Assembly: GCA_018064695.1 (NCBI GenBank) | Contig: JAGHUU010000131.1 | Span: 1-6,394, forward strand | DNA length: 6,394 bases | Reading direction: 5' to 3' | DNA from: Candidatus Blautia equi | GTDB taxonomy: Bacteria > Bacillota > Clostridia > Lachnospirales > Lachnospiraceae | Shown here: positions 1 through 5,967 of the stretch, piece after piece | Layout of the letters: every line of letters starts with the position of its first letter | Position numbering within the stretch: the stretch's first letter is position 1 | Notes under the pieces: model-generated | Told to the model about the DNA's origin: nothing | The model's input: the letters and a program-made list of their open reading frames with translations, nothing else | The model's database searches: none | Translations under genes and position numbers: made by a program

Positions 1-625
1 GTCCCTCAAGGAACTCCTTCTCTGCAGGATAGATACCGCCCTCACCCTGAACTACCTCGGTGATGATGGCGCAGGTTTTCTCATTTACAAGTGCTTTTAC
101 GCTGTCAAGATCGTTAAATGCAGCAAATTTCACACCGCCCGGGAGCGGCTCAAACGGCTCACGGTAATGTGCGGTTCCGGTTACGGCCAGGGCGCCCATG
201 CTGCGTCCGTGGAAGGAATGCTCCATGGCGATGATCTCGTGATCGGTATGACCGTCGCGCACGTATGCGTATTTCTTAGCTGCCTTAAGCGCACCCTCAA
301 TGGCCTCTGTACCGCTGTTGGTGAAGAATACGCGGGAAAGTCCGCTGGCTTTCTGCACCTTTGCACCCGCCTCAGTCATTGGAGAGTTGTAGTACAGGTT
401 GGAGATGTGGGTCAGCTTGTCGATCTGGGCCTTCAGTGCCTCGTCGTAGCCGGGATAGTGATATCCAAGAGAGTTTACAGCGATGCCTGCTGCAAAATCC
501 AGATATTTTTTCTCGTTTGTGTCGTAGATATAGCATCCCTCACCGCGCTCCACAACGACCGGGAAACGGTTATAGGTGTGCAGAATGCTCTGCTCGGATG
601 CCTGCATTTTTTCATTCATGTTCAT
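1..625 (-). CDS. argD: Acetylornithine aminotransferase, N-terminal part (cut by the window edge)
   Basis: PLP-dependent class-III aminotransferase that converts N-acetylglutamate semialdehyde to N-acetylornithine with glutamate as amino donor, in the cytoplasm. About 208 residues are visible. They begin MNMNEKMQASEQSILHTYNR and contain DFAAGIAV (about 43-50), the cofactor-phosphate motif NSGTEA (103-108), SFHGR (137-141, the aromatic that stacks on PLP) and VVQGEGG (191-197). The catalytic lysine would lie beyond base 1. The gene overlaps the end of argB by 14 nt if it starts at 625. In-frame ATGs at 619 and 607 are alternatives, and none has a well-placed Shine-Dalgarno, so initiation is probably coupled to argB translation. 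Ornithine or succinyl-ornithine aminotransferases share these motifs, but position directly after argJ and argB makes ArgD much the most likely. The identity is firm and the start is not. Confidence 0.93.
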   Translation of the reverse strand, partial: MNMNEKMQASEQSILHTYNRFPVVVERGEGCYIYDTNEKKYLDFAAGIAVNSLGYHYPGYDEALKAQIDKLTHISNLYYNSPMTEAGAKVQKASGLSRVFFTNSGTEAIEGALKAAKKYAYVRDGHTDHEIIAMEHSFHGRSMGALAVTGTAHYREPFEPLPGGVKFAAFNDLDSVKALVNEKTCAIITEVVQGEGGIYPAEKEFLEG

Positions 626-1508
626 GATAAAACTTTTCGCCGTCCTCTCTTAAAATAGCGGTACCAATACCTTTGTTTGTAAAGATCTCAAGAAGCAGAC
701 TGTGCGGGATACGTCCGTCCAGGATATGCACTCTGCTTACACCGTTCTCGATGGCATCGATACAGTTCTGAAGCTTTGGAATCATTCCGCCGCCTACAAA
801 GCCCTCGGAGATCAGTGCCTGTGCCTCGCTCACGTGAAGCTCGGAGATCAGGCTGTCAGGATCGTTGAAGTCTTTGTATACGCCTTCAATATCGGAAAGG
901 AAGGCAAGCTTTTCAGCGTGAACTGCCTCTGCAATGGCGCATGCTGCGTCGTCTGCATTGATGTTGTAGCTGTCAAAATTGTCATCGTAGCCGATTGGGA
1001 ATACGATAGGAAGGAAGTCTTTCTCCAGAAGATCATAGAGGATCTTTGGATTTACCTCGGTAACGTTTCCTACAAAGCCGATGTCCTCGCCGTTAGAATA
1101 CTTCTTCTCGCATTTCAGAAGGCCGCCGTCCTTGCCGCTGATACCTACGGCTTTTACGCCCAGGGACTGTACCATGCTTACCAGCTCTTTGTTTACCTTT
1201 GCAAGTACCATCTCTGCGATCTCCATGGTGTCCTTATCGGTTACGCGAAGACCATTGATGAATCTTGGCTCCATGCCTACCTTGCTTACCCAGCGGCTGA
1301 TCTCTTTTCCGCCGCCGTGTACGATGATCGGTTTAAAGCCTACCAGCTTCAGAAGAACTGCGTCTTTGATCACGTTCTGTTTCAGTTCTGTGTCAAGCAT
1401 TGCGCTTCCGCCGTATTTGATCACTACGATCTTACGGTTAAAACGCTGAATATACGGCAGTGCCTCAATGAGCACCTCTGCCTTGTCCAGAAATTCCTGT
1501 TTTACCAT
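612..1508 (-). CDS. argB: N-acetylglutamate kinase
   Basis: Phosphorylates N-acetylglutamate with ATP, the second step of the acetylated arginine pathway. It is a cytoplasmic enzyme of the amino-acid kinase family, 298 residues. Visible motifs are IKYGGSAM (30-37, with catalytic Lys31), VHGGGKEIS (63-71, acetylglutamate and phosphate loop), GLRVT with Arg88, NINADD (182-187), SDIEGVY (205-211) and GGGMIPK with Lys245. About 22 residues precede the first beta strand (MVKQEFLDKAEVLIEALPYI), matching the extra N-terminal helix of hexameric, arginine-inhibited NAGKs such as that of Thermotoga maritima. The short E. coli-type enzyme lacks it, so feedback inhibition by arginine is inferred. A GAGGAG at 1519-1524 lies 10 nt upstream of the ATG. 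The gap to argJ is 28 nt with no promoter or terminator, so the two are co-transcribed. Confidence 0.97.
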   Translation of the reverse strand: MVKQEFLDKAEVLIEALPYIQRFNRKIVVIKYGGSAMLDTELKQNVIKDAVLLKLVGFKPIIVHGGGKEISRWVSKVGMEPRFINGLRVTDKDTMEIAEMVLAKVNKELVSMVQSLGVKAVGISGKDGGLLKCEKKYSNGEDIGFVGNVTEVNPKILYDLLEKDFLPIVFPIGYDDNFDSYNINADDAACAIAEAVHAEKLAFLSDIEGVYKDFNDPDSLISELHVSEAQALISEGFVGGGMIPKLQNCIDAIENGVSRVHILDGRIPHSLLLEIFTNKGIGTAILREDGEKFYHEHE

Positions 1509-1536
1509 AACTCTCTTACTCCTCTGTATATATAAA

Positions 1537-2760
1537 TTAGGATCTGTAATCTGCGTTGATCTTTACATAATCATAGGTCAGGTCGCAGCCCCATGCGGTG
1601 GCCTCTGCCTCGCCCTCGTGCATATCTACAAATACGGTTACTTCTTCTGCGGACATGATCTCCACTGCCTTATCCTCGTCAAAAGCAAGTGGGGTTCCGT
1701 GGTCAAATACCTGCAGTCTGCCGTTTTTGCTCTCAAAGAAGAGCTCCACGTTGTTCTGGTCAAACTGTGCACCGGAATAGCCCATAGCGCAGAGGAAACG
1801 GCCGAAGTTTGCGTCGCAGCCGTAAATGGCAGCCTTGGAAAGGTTTGAGCCTACGATGGCACGGGATAAGGTCTTTGCATCCTCTTTGCATTTTGCGTTT
1901 ACAACTTTTGCCTCAAAGAGCTTGGTTGCGCCCTCGCCGTCGCTTGCCATGCGGCGTGCCAGGTAGCGGCATACATAGAAAAGGGCCTCTTTGAAGGTCT
2001 CATAATCTTCATTCTTCTCTGCGATCACTGCATTTCCCGCCATGCCGTTTGCCATGATGAGAAGGGTGTCGTTGGTGGAGGTGTCGCCGTCAACGGTGAT
2101 CATGTTGAAGGTATCGGAAACCACTGCGCTCACAGCCTCCTGCAGAAGTGCCTTCTCGATGGCAGCATCTGTGGATAAAAATGCAAGCATGGTGCACATG
2201 TTTGGATGGATCATTCCGGATCCCTTGGACATACCGCCCAGGGTGACGGTCTTTCCGCCAAGCTCGATGGATACAGCGATCTCTTTATTTACAGTATCGG
2301 TGGTCATGATCGCTTTGGAAGCTGCGGTTCCGGCTTCAATGGAACCATCCAGCACTTTGCTCATCATGTTTACGCCGTTTACCAGCTTCTGTACCGGAAG
2401 CTGCATGCCAATAACGCCGGTGGAAGCAACTGCTACGGATGTAAAAGGAACGCCAAGGGCTTCCTCCACTGCCTTTGCGGTAGCTTCGCAGGCATCAAAG
2501 CCTTCTTTTCCGGTGCATGCGTTGGCAATACCGGAGTTCACAACAATGGCCTGCATTGGCTCGCCGGAAGCTACGATCTTCTGATCCCACTGTACACAGG
2601 CTGCTTTTACTACGTTGGTGGTAAAGGTACCTGCACAGACAGCCGGTGCCTCGCTGTACACCATAGCCATATCTGTTCGGTTTTTATATTTGATCTCAGC
2701 TGCTGCGGAGGCAGCTTTGAAGCCATTCGCTGCGGTTACACCGCCTTCGATCATCTTCAT
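1537..2760 (-). CDS. argJ: Bifunctional ornithine acetyltransferase / N-acetylglutamate synthase
   Basis: Moves the acetyl group from N-acetylornithine to glutamate, recycling acetyl. Many members also make N-acetylglutamate from acetyl-CoA. The protein is 407 residues, the usual length, starting MKMIEGGVTAANGFKAA. Motifs are VVNSGIANACTG (73-84), the oxyanion-hole segment STGVIG (113-118), KGSGMIHPNMCTML (179-192), which contains the self-cleavage Thr190, and SDGEGATKLFE (273-283). ArgJ precursors cleave just before this Thr, so alpha (1-189) and beta (190-407) chains are expected. The residue before the Thr is Cys189, where I expect Ala in the family. The reading frame stays open to an ATG at 2841. 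I chose 2760 because AAGGAG sits 9 nt upstream of it, homology begins there, and the extra 27 codons overlap the promoter. Whether the enzyme is mono- or bifunctional cannot be read from sequence. Confidence 0.97.
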   Translation of the reverse strand: MKMIEGGVTAANGFKAASAAAEIKYKNRTDMAMVYSEAPAVCAGTFTTNVVKAACVQWDQKIVASGEPMQAIVVNSGIANACTGKEGFDACEATAKAVEEALGVPFTSVAVASTGVIGMQLPVQKLVNGVNMMSKVLDGSIEAGTAASKAIMTTDTVNKEIAVSIELGGKTVTLGGMSKGSGMIHPNMCTMLAFLSTDAAIEKALLQEAVSAVVSDTFNMITVDGDTSTNDTLLIMANGMAGNAVIAEKNEDYETFKEALFYVCRYLARRMASDGEGATKLFEAKVVNAKCKEDAKTLSRAIVGSNLSKAAIYGCDANFGRFLCAMGYSGAQFDQNNVELFFESKNGRLQVFDHGTPLAFDEDKAVEIMSAEEVTVFVDMHEGEAEATAWGCDLTYDYVKINADYRS

Positions 2761-2768
2761 AGATTGGA

Positions 2769-2776
2769 TCTCCTTT
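2769..2776 (-). promoter_or_regulatory. Ribosome binding site that fixes the argJ start
   Basis: On the minus strand this reads AAAGGAGA, with AAGGAG ending 9 nt before the ATG at 2760. A second ATG two codons later (2754) would be 15 nt away. The ATG at 2841 has no such sequence. The site therefore supports 2760 as the start. Confidence 0.85.
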
Positions 2777-2812
2777 TTCTTCTTTTCTTTCTCATTCCGA
2801 AAAACATTTATG

Positions 2813-2841
2813 ATTATACATCTCTGATGCATAATATGCAA
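2813..2841 (-). promoter_or_regulatory. Sigma-A promoter of the argJBD operon
   Basis: On the minus strand TTGCAT (2841-2836) and a perfect TATAAT (2818-2813) are separated by exactly 17 bp. Transcription would start near 2806, giving a leader of about 46 nt before argJ. The -35 hexamer is part of the palindrome at 2828-2840, so a repressor bound there would block polymerase. This is the best minus-strand promoter in the divergent region. Confidence 0.75.
2828..2841. promoter_or_regulatory. Candidate ARG box over the argJ -35 (palindrome TGCATAATATGCA)
   Basis: TGCATAATATGCA (2828-2840) is a perfect 13-bp palindrome, followed by A, so it contains the half-site ATGCAA. This matches the right half of the Firmicute ARG box (TGAATAAAAATKCAA) but fits the left half poorly and is one base shorter between half-sites. 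Its place on the argJ -35 element fits ArgR repression. The binding protein is inferred, not seen. Confidence 0.45.
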
Positions 2842-2887
2842 CCACTATTTTTCTGTGCTTTTAACTGTTTTTCTGTTTACAACAGGC

Positions 2888-2916
2888 ATTATAGCCAGTC
2901 CATTCCTATTTAATAC
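2888..2916 (-). promoter_or_regulatory. Possible second, upstream argJ promoter
   Basis: A perfect minus-strand TATAAT lies at 2893-2888, but the hexamer 17 bp upstream (GTATTA, 2916-2911) is a poor -35. It abuts the strongest ARG box. It could be a weak or regulated start, or chance in AT-rich DNA. Confidence 0.25.
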
Positions 2917-2932
2917 TGAATTTTTATGCAAT
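2915..2932. promoter_or_regulatory. ARG box, best match in the window
   Basis: ACTGAATTTTTATGCAAT agrees with the Bacillus-type ARG box CATGAATAAAAATKCAAK in all the conserved half-site positions (TGAAT on the left, ATGCAAT on the right). It differs in the central A/T run (T for A) and in the first two bases. It lies between the argJ and argG promoters, where an ArgR hexamer could use it together with either flanking site. The match is by eye. Confidence 0.6.
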
Positions 2933-2961
2933 TTTACGTGAAAAAATTTTATATTTCCCTA

Positions 2962-2976
2962 TTGCATATTTATAAG
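2962..2976. promoter_or_regulatory. ARG box over the argG -35
   Basis: TTGCATATTTATAAG reads on the opposite strand as CTTATAAATATGCAA, which agrees with TGAATAAAAATKCAA at 11 of 15 positions, including the whole ATGCAA half. Its first six bases are also the -35 of the argG promoter, so binding here would shut off argG. It lies 47 bp from the central box. Confidence 0.5.
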
Positions 2977-2990
2977 ATGTGGTGTATATT
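2962..2990 (+). promoter_or_regulatory. Sigma-A promoter of argG (upstream start)
   Basis: TTGCAT (2962-2967), a 17-bp spacer and TATATT (2985-2990) form a good promoter, with a start expected near 2997 and a leader of about 173 nt. It mirrors the argJ promoter on the other strand, which also uses TTGCAT within an ARG-box half-site. Confidence 0.6.
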
Positions 2991-2996
2991 ATCCCA

Positions 2997-3169
2997 TGTC
3001 GGCGAATTCCTGCATTCTTCCTATATAATGGGGACAGCGGGGAATTCACATACGACCACATATGATAGCAAAGATAATCGCTTCTGCCAATAGACAAGGC
3101 TAAAAAATCTGAAAAAGATGGGGCCCGCGGGAGCGCTTAAGAAGATTAGAAACCCAGGAGGATCTTATC
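2997..3169 (+). other. Long argG leader with GC-rich 3' part, function unassigned
   Basis: The expected transcript runs about 170 nt before argG. In its distal part are a small hairpin (ATCT/AGAT, about 3108-3120) and the GC-rich self-complementary run GGGGCCCGCGGG near 3121, out of keeping with the AT-rich DNA around it. TGGG at about 3119-3122 could pair with CCCA (3153-3156), which touches the AGGAGG ribosome site at 3156-3161. There is no T-box UGGNACC signature and no U-tract terminator before argG. A structured leader controlling translation is possible, but I do not recognise a family. Confidence 0.35.
3024..3029 (+). promoter_or_regulatory. Possible second argG -10 box
   Basis: A perfect TATAAT lies at 3024-3029, but the bases 16-18 bp upstream (around GGCGAA) are a poor -35. 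It is flanked by the inverted repeat GAATTCC (3004-3010) / GGAATTC (3041-3047). It may be an activator-dependent or minor promoter giving a leader of about 135 nt. Confidence 0.3.
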
Positions 3170-4396
3170 ATGAAAGAAAAAGTAATTCTTGCTTACTCAG
3201 GCGGACTTGACACCACAGCCCTTATTCCATGGCTGAAAGAAACCTTTGACTATGATGTAATCTGCTGCTGTATCGACTGCGGACAGGGCAACGAGCTGGA
3301 CGGTCTCCAGGAGCGTGCACAGATGTCCGGTGCAGCTAAGCTTTACATTGAAGATATCGTAGATGAATTCGCTGAGGATTTCATCATGCCATGCGTACAG
3401 GCAGGCGCTGTATACGAGCACAAATATCTCCTTGGTACTTCCATGGCCCGTCCCGGAATCGCTAAGAGACTGGTTGAAGTAGCACGTAAAGAGGGCGCTA
3501 CCGCAATCTGCCACGGTGCTACCGGAAAAGGCAACGACCAGATCCGTTTTGAGCTCTCCATCAAAGCACTTGCTCCGGATCTTAAGATCATCGCTCCATG
3601 GCGTATGACTGATGTATGGACCATGCAGTCCCGCGAGGATGAGTATGAATTCGTTAAAGCTCACGGCATCGATCTTCCATTCGATTTAAGCCACAGCTAC
3701 AGCCGTGACCGTAACTTATGGCACATCAGCCACGAGGGTCTTGAGCTTGAGAATCCTGCAAACGAGCCAAACTATGAGAACCTTCTGGTACTCTCCACCA
3801 CTCCTGAGAAAGCTCCGGATGAGGGCGAGTATGTAACCATGACCTTTGAAAAAGGTGTTCCTGTATCCGTAAACGGCGAGGCTATGAAAGTAGCTGACAT
3901 CATCAAAAAGCTCAACGAGCTCGGCGGAAAACACGGTATCGGTATCATCGACATCGTTGAGAACCGTGTAGTTGGTATGAAATCCCGTGGTGTTTATGAG
4001 ACCCCTGGCGGAACCATTCTTATGGAGGCTCATCAGCAGCTTGAGGAGCTCTGCCTTGACCGCGAGACTCTTGAGATGAAGAAGAAACTGGGAAGCCAGA
4101 TGGCTCAGGTTGTTTACGAAGGAAAATGGTTCACCCCACTTTGCGATGCACTTCGTGCATTCGTTTCTTCCACTCAGCAGTATGTAACCGGTGAAGTTAA
4201 ATTCAAACTTTACAAAGGAAACATCATGAGAGCCGGCACAACCTCTCCATACAGCCTCTACAGCGAGTCCCTTGCATCCTTCACCACCGGTGATATGTAC
4301 GATCACCACGATGCAACCGGTTTCATCACCCTCTTTGGTCTTCCACTGAAGGTTCGTGCTATGAGACTGCAGGAAGTAAAACAGAACCAGAAATAA
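3170..4396 (+). CDS. argG: Argininosuccinate synthase
   Basis: Joins citrulline and aspartate with ATP to form argininosuccinate, the penultimate step to arginine, in the cytoplasm. The protein is 408 residues, the normal length. The N-type ATP pyrophosphatase P-loop AYSGGLDTT is at 8-16. It is followed by YLLGTSMARP (86-95), HGATGKGNDQIRFE (115-128, aspartate and citrulline site), YSRDRNLWHISHEG (177-190) and GMKSRGVYETPGG in the C-terminal half, so all signature blocks are intact. AGGAGG (3156-3161) sits 8 nt before the ATG. It is transcribed divergently from argJBD through a shared ARG-operator region and is followed by its own terminator, so it is probably a single-gene unit. No argH follows within the window. 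An unusual cluster of cysteines, CCC then CGQG (32-40), is present but plausible for an anaerobe. Confidence 0.98.
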   Translation: MKEKVILAYSGGLDTTALIPWLKETFDYDVICCCIDCGQGNELDGLQERAQMSGAAKLYIEDIVDEFAEDFIMPCVQAGAVYEHKYLLGTSMARPGIAKRLVEVARKEGATAICHGATGKGNDQIRFELSIKALAPDLKIIAPWRMTDVWTMQSREDEYEFVKAHGIDLPFDLSHSYSRDRNLWHISHEGLELENPANEPNYENLLVLSTTPEKAPDEGEYVTMTFEKGVPVSVNGEAMKVADIIKKLNELGGKHGIGIIDIVENRVVGMKSRGVYETPGGTILMEAHQQLEELCLDRETLEMKKKLGSQMAQVVYEGKWFTPLCDALRAFVSSTQQYVTGEVKFKLYKGNIMRAGTTSPYSLYSESLASFTTGDMYDHHDATGFITLFGLPLKVRAMRLQEVKQNQK

Positions 4397-4433
4397 TTCT
4401 GATCTTCTTCAGACAATATCATAAAGAACATGC

Positions 4434-4475
4434 ATCCCGGGTAGTAACCGCCATGGTTATTACCCGGGATTTTTT
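4434..4475 (+). terminator. Intrinsic terminator of argG
   Basis: Arms ATCCCGGGTAGTAACC (4434-4449) and GGTTATTACCCGGGAT (4455-4470) form a 16-bp stem with one G-U pair and a 5-nt loop. A U-tract follows (4470-4475). It starts 37 nt after the argG stop and separates argG from metY. Confidence 0.93.
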
Positions 4476-4504
4476 ACTTATATAAAAATATTTCTATATA
4501 TTTT

Positions 4505-4537
4505 CCTATAAACCTATTGACATTATGGGTTTATAGG
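4505..4537. promoter_or_regulatory. Operator-like perfect inverted repeat at the metY promoter
   Basis: CCTATAAACC (4505-4514) and GGTTTATAGG (4528-4537) are perfect complements separated by 13 bp that include the -35 TTGACA. A partial third copy, AGGTTTAT, continues to 4542. Placement over the promoter of a sulfur-assimilation gene suggests a repressor site. A CymR-like Rrf2-family cysteine regulator is a plausible owner, but that is inference. Confidence 0.55.
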
Positions 4538-4545
4538 TTTATGAT
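4517..4545 (+). promoter_or_regulatory. Sigma-A promoter of metY
   Basis: Consensus TTGACA (4517-4522), a 17-bp spacer and TATGAT (4540-4545), preceded by an AT-rich stretch (4476-4504) that could act as an UP element. Transcription would start near 4552, leaving a leader of about 86 nt. This is the strongest promoter by sequence in the window. Confidence 0.85.
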
Positions 4546-4557
4546 AGCACCATCAAA

Positions 4558-4589
4558 TGCGGGACATGAAATAAAAACAAACTCCCGCA
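4558..4589 (+). other. Small hairpin in the metY leader
   Basis: TGCGGGA (4558-4564) and TCCCGCA (4583-4589) can form a 7-bp stem around an 18-nt A-rich loop, close to the expected 5' end of the transcript. It has no U-tract and lacks the size and junctions of a SAM riboswitch or T-box. It may stabilise the mRNA end. Its role is unknown. Confidence 0.4.
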
Positions 4590-4637
4590 AAACAGTAAAG
4601 CAATTATCAGAGAATATCAGAAAAGGAGATCACGATT

Positions 4638-5918
4638 ATGGGCAATTATAGATTTGAAACACTTCAGTTACATGTAGGACAGGAACAGCCGGATCCGGCT
4701 ACCGATTCCAGAGCAGTGCCGATCTACCAGACAACCTCTTATGTATTCCGCGACTCCGCACACGCAGCAGCCCGCTTTGGACTTGCCGATGCCGGCAACA
4801 TTTACGGAAGACTGACCAACTCCACCCAGGATGTTCTGGAAAAGAGAATCGCCGCACTGGAAGGCGGTGTTGCAGCACTTGCAGTAGCATCCGGTGCAGC
4901 TGCCATCACCTATACCATTGAAGCCCTGGCTCAGGACGGCGGACACATTGTAGCCCAGAAGACCATCTACGGCGGCAGCTACAACCTGCTGGAGCACACC
5001 CTCAGACATTTCGGTGTCAGCGCAACCTTCGTTGACGCTCACGATCTTGCCGAAGTAGAGGGCGCTATTCAGGAAAACACCAGAGCCATCTATCTTGAGA
5101 CCCTCGGAAATCCTAACAGTGATATCCCAAATATCGATGCCATTGCAGAGATCGCTCACAAACATGGTCTTCCGCTGGTAATCGACAACACCTTCGGCAC
5201 TCCATACCTCATCCGTCCAATCGAGCACGGCGCTGATATCGTAGTACACTCCGCAACCAAGTTCATTGGCGGACACGGCACCAGCCTTGGCGGCATCATC
5301 GTAGATTCCGGTAAGTTTGACTGGAAGGCAAGCGGCAAGTATCCTGCAATCGCAGATCCAAACCCAAGCTACCACGGCGTATCCTTTGTGGACGCAGTTG
5401 GTCCTGCTGCTTTTGTAACTTACATCCGTGCGATCCTTCTTCGTGACACCGGCGCAGCTATCTCCCCATTCAACGCATTCCTGCTCCTTCAGGGAACCGA
5501 AACTCTCTCCCTCAGACTGGAGCGCCATGTGGAGAATACAAAGAAAGTTGTAGAATTCCTGAAGAACCACCCTCTGGTTGAGAAAGTAAATCATCCATCC
5601 CTTGAGGATCATCCGGACCACGAGCTGTATGAAAAATACTTCCCTAACGGCGCAGGCTCCATCTTCACCTTCAACATCAAGGGCGGTCAGGCAGAGGCTC
5701 ATAAATTCATCGACAGTCTGGATATCTTTTCTCTTCTGGCTAACGTGGCAGATGTTAAGAGTCTGGTTATCCATCCGGCTACTACTACCCATTCCCAGCT
5801 CACCGACGCAGAGCTTGCTGATCAGGGCATTCAGCAGAACACCATCCGTCTCTCCATCGGAACCGAGCACATCGACGACATCATTGCCGATCTGGAAAAA
5901 GGATTTGCAGCATTATAA
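4638..5918 (+). CDS. metY: O-acetylhomoserine sulfhydrylase (homocysteine synthase)
   Basis: PLP enzyme of the Cys/Met metabolism family that condenses O-acetyl-L-homoserine with sulfide to homocysteine and acetate, the direct-sulfhydrylation route to methionine. It has 426 residues, full length. Visible motifs are NIYGRLTNST (54-63, Tyr56 and Arg58 contacting the phosphate of the neighbouring subunit), ASGAAA (84-89), IYGGSYNL (110-117), IDNTFGTPY with Asp183 (pyridine nitrogen), and HSATKFIGGHGT with Schiff-base Lys208. The block DPNPSYHG, then LLRDTGAAISPFNAFLLLQG (about 268-287), is typical of OAH sulfhydrylases rather than of the shorter cystathionine gamma-synthases and lyases. AAAGGAGA (4622-4629) precedes the ATG with suitable spacing. 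It is a monocistronic unit between two terminators, with a likely operator at its promoter. OAS sulfhydrylase side activity cannot be excluded. Confidence 0.96.
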   Translation: MGNYRFETLQLHVGQEQPDPATDSRAVPIYQTTSYVFRDSAHAAARFGLADAGNIYGRLTNSTQDVLEKRIAALEGGVAALAVASGAAAITYTIEALAQDGGHIVAQKTIYGGSYNLLEHTLRHFGVSATFVDAHDLAEVEGAIQENTRAIYLETLGNPNSDIPNIDAIAEIAHKHGLPLVIDNTFGTPYLIRPIEHGADIVVHSATKFIGGHGTSLGGIIVDSGKFDWKASGKYPAIADPNPSYHGVSFVDAVGPAAFVTYIRAILLRDTGAAISPFNAFLLLQGTETLSLRLERHVENTKKVVEFLKNHPLVEKVNHPSLEDHPDHELYEKYFPNGAGSIFTFNIKGGQAEAHKFIDSLDIFSLLANVADVKSLVIHPATTTHSQLTDAELADQGIQQNTIRLSIGTEHIDDIIADLEKGFAAL

Positions 5919-5923
5919 AAATA

Positions 5924-5967
5924 AGCAAATAAAAAAGAGGTGCAGCTGCACCTCTTTTTTATTTGCT
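5924..5967. terminator. Bidirectional terminator shared by metY and the metalloregulator
   Basis: A perfect, gapless 44-bp palindrome centred between 5945 and 5946. The GC-rich core GAGGTGCAGCTGCACCTC is flanked by A6 on the left and T6 on the right, so transcripts from either side end in a hairpin followed by six U. It begins 5 nt after the metY stop. Its right arm carries the last two codons and the TAA of the converging gene. Confidence 0.95.

Noticed and set aside
611..615. ATGA start-stop overlap at the end of argB as the argD start.
   Set aside because: The ATG at 615-613 is in the wrong frame for argD. The in-frame starts are 625, 619 and 607.
2761..2841. Extended argJ start at 2841 (27 extra codons).
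   Set aside because: The extension covers the argJ promoter and ribosome site, looks unlike any ArgJ N-terminus, and has no Shine-Dalgarno of its own.
3062..3103. A 13-codon open frame in the argG leader (ending with Arg-Gln-Gly) as an attenuation leader peptide.
   Set aside because: It has no ribosome site and only one arginine codon, and no terminator/antiterminator pair follows it.
3104..3161. T-box antiterminator in the argG leader.
   Set aside because: The GC-rich run superficially resembles the GGNACCGCG part, but the invariant UGGNACC bulge and a following U-tract terminator are both absent.
4605..4621. Short direct repeat TATCAGA ... TATCAGA upstream of the metY ribosome site.
   Set aside because: Only 7 bp in AT-rich DNA with no known meaning, and likely chance.
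4546..4637. SAM riboswitch (S-box) in the metY leader, expected for a methionine gene.
   Set aside because: The leader is only about 86 nt with a single 7-bp hairpin, and lacks the four-way junction core and a terminator.
4668..5870. A 400-codon open frame antisense to metY, and similar long antisense frames over argG, argB, argJ and argD.
   Set aside because: In metY the antisense frame is aligned with the sense codons and stays open because the sense gene rarely uses TTA, CTA and TCA codons. It ends exactly at a TTA leucine codon. The antisense proteins show no recognisable domains or ribosome sites, while the sense products are clear full-length enzymes.
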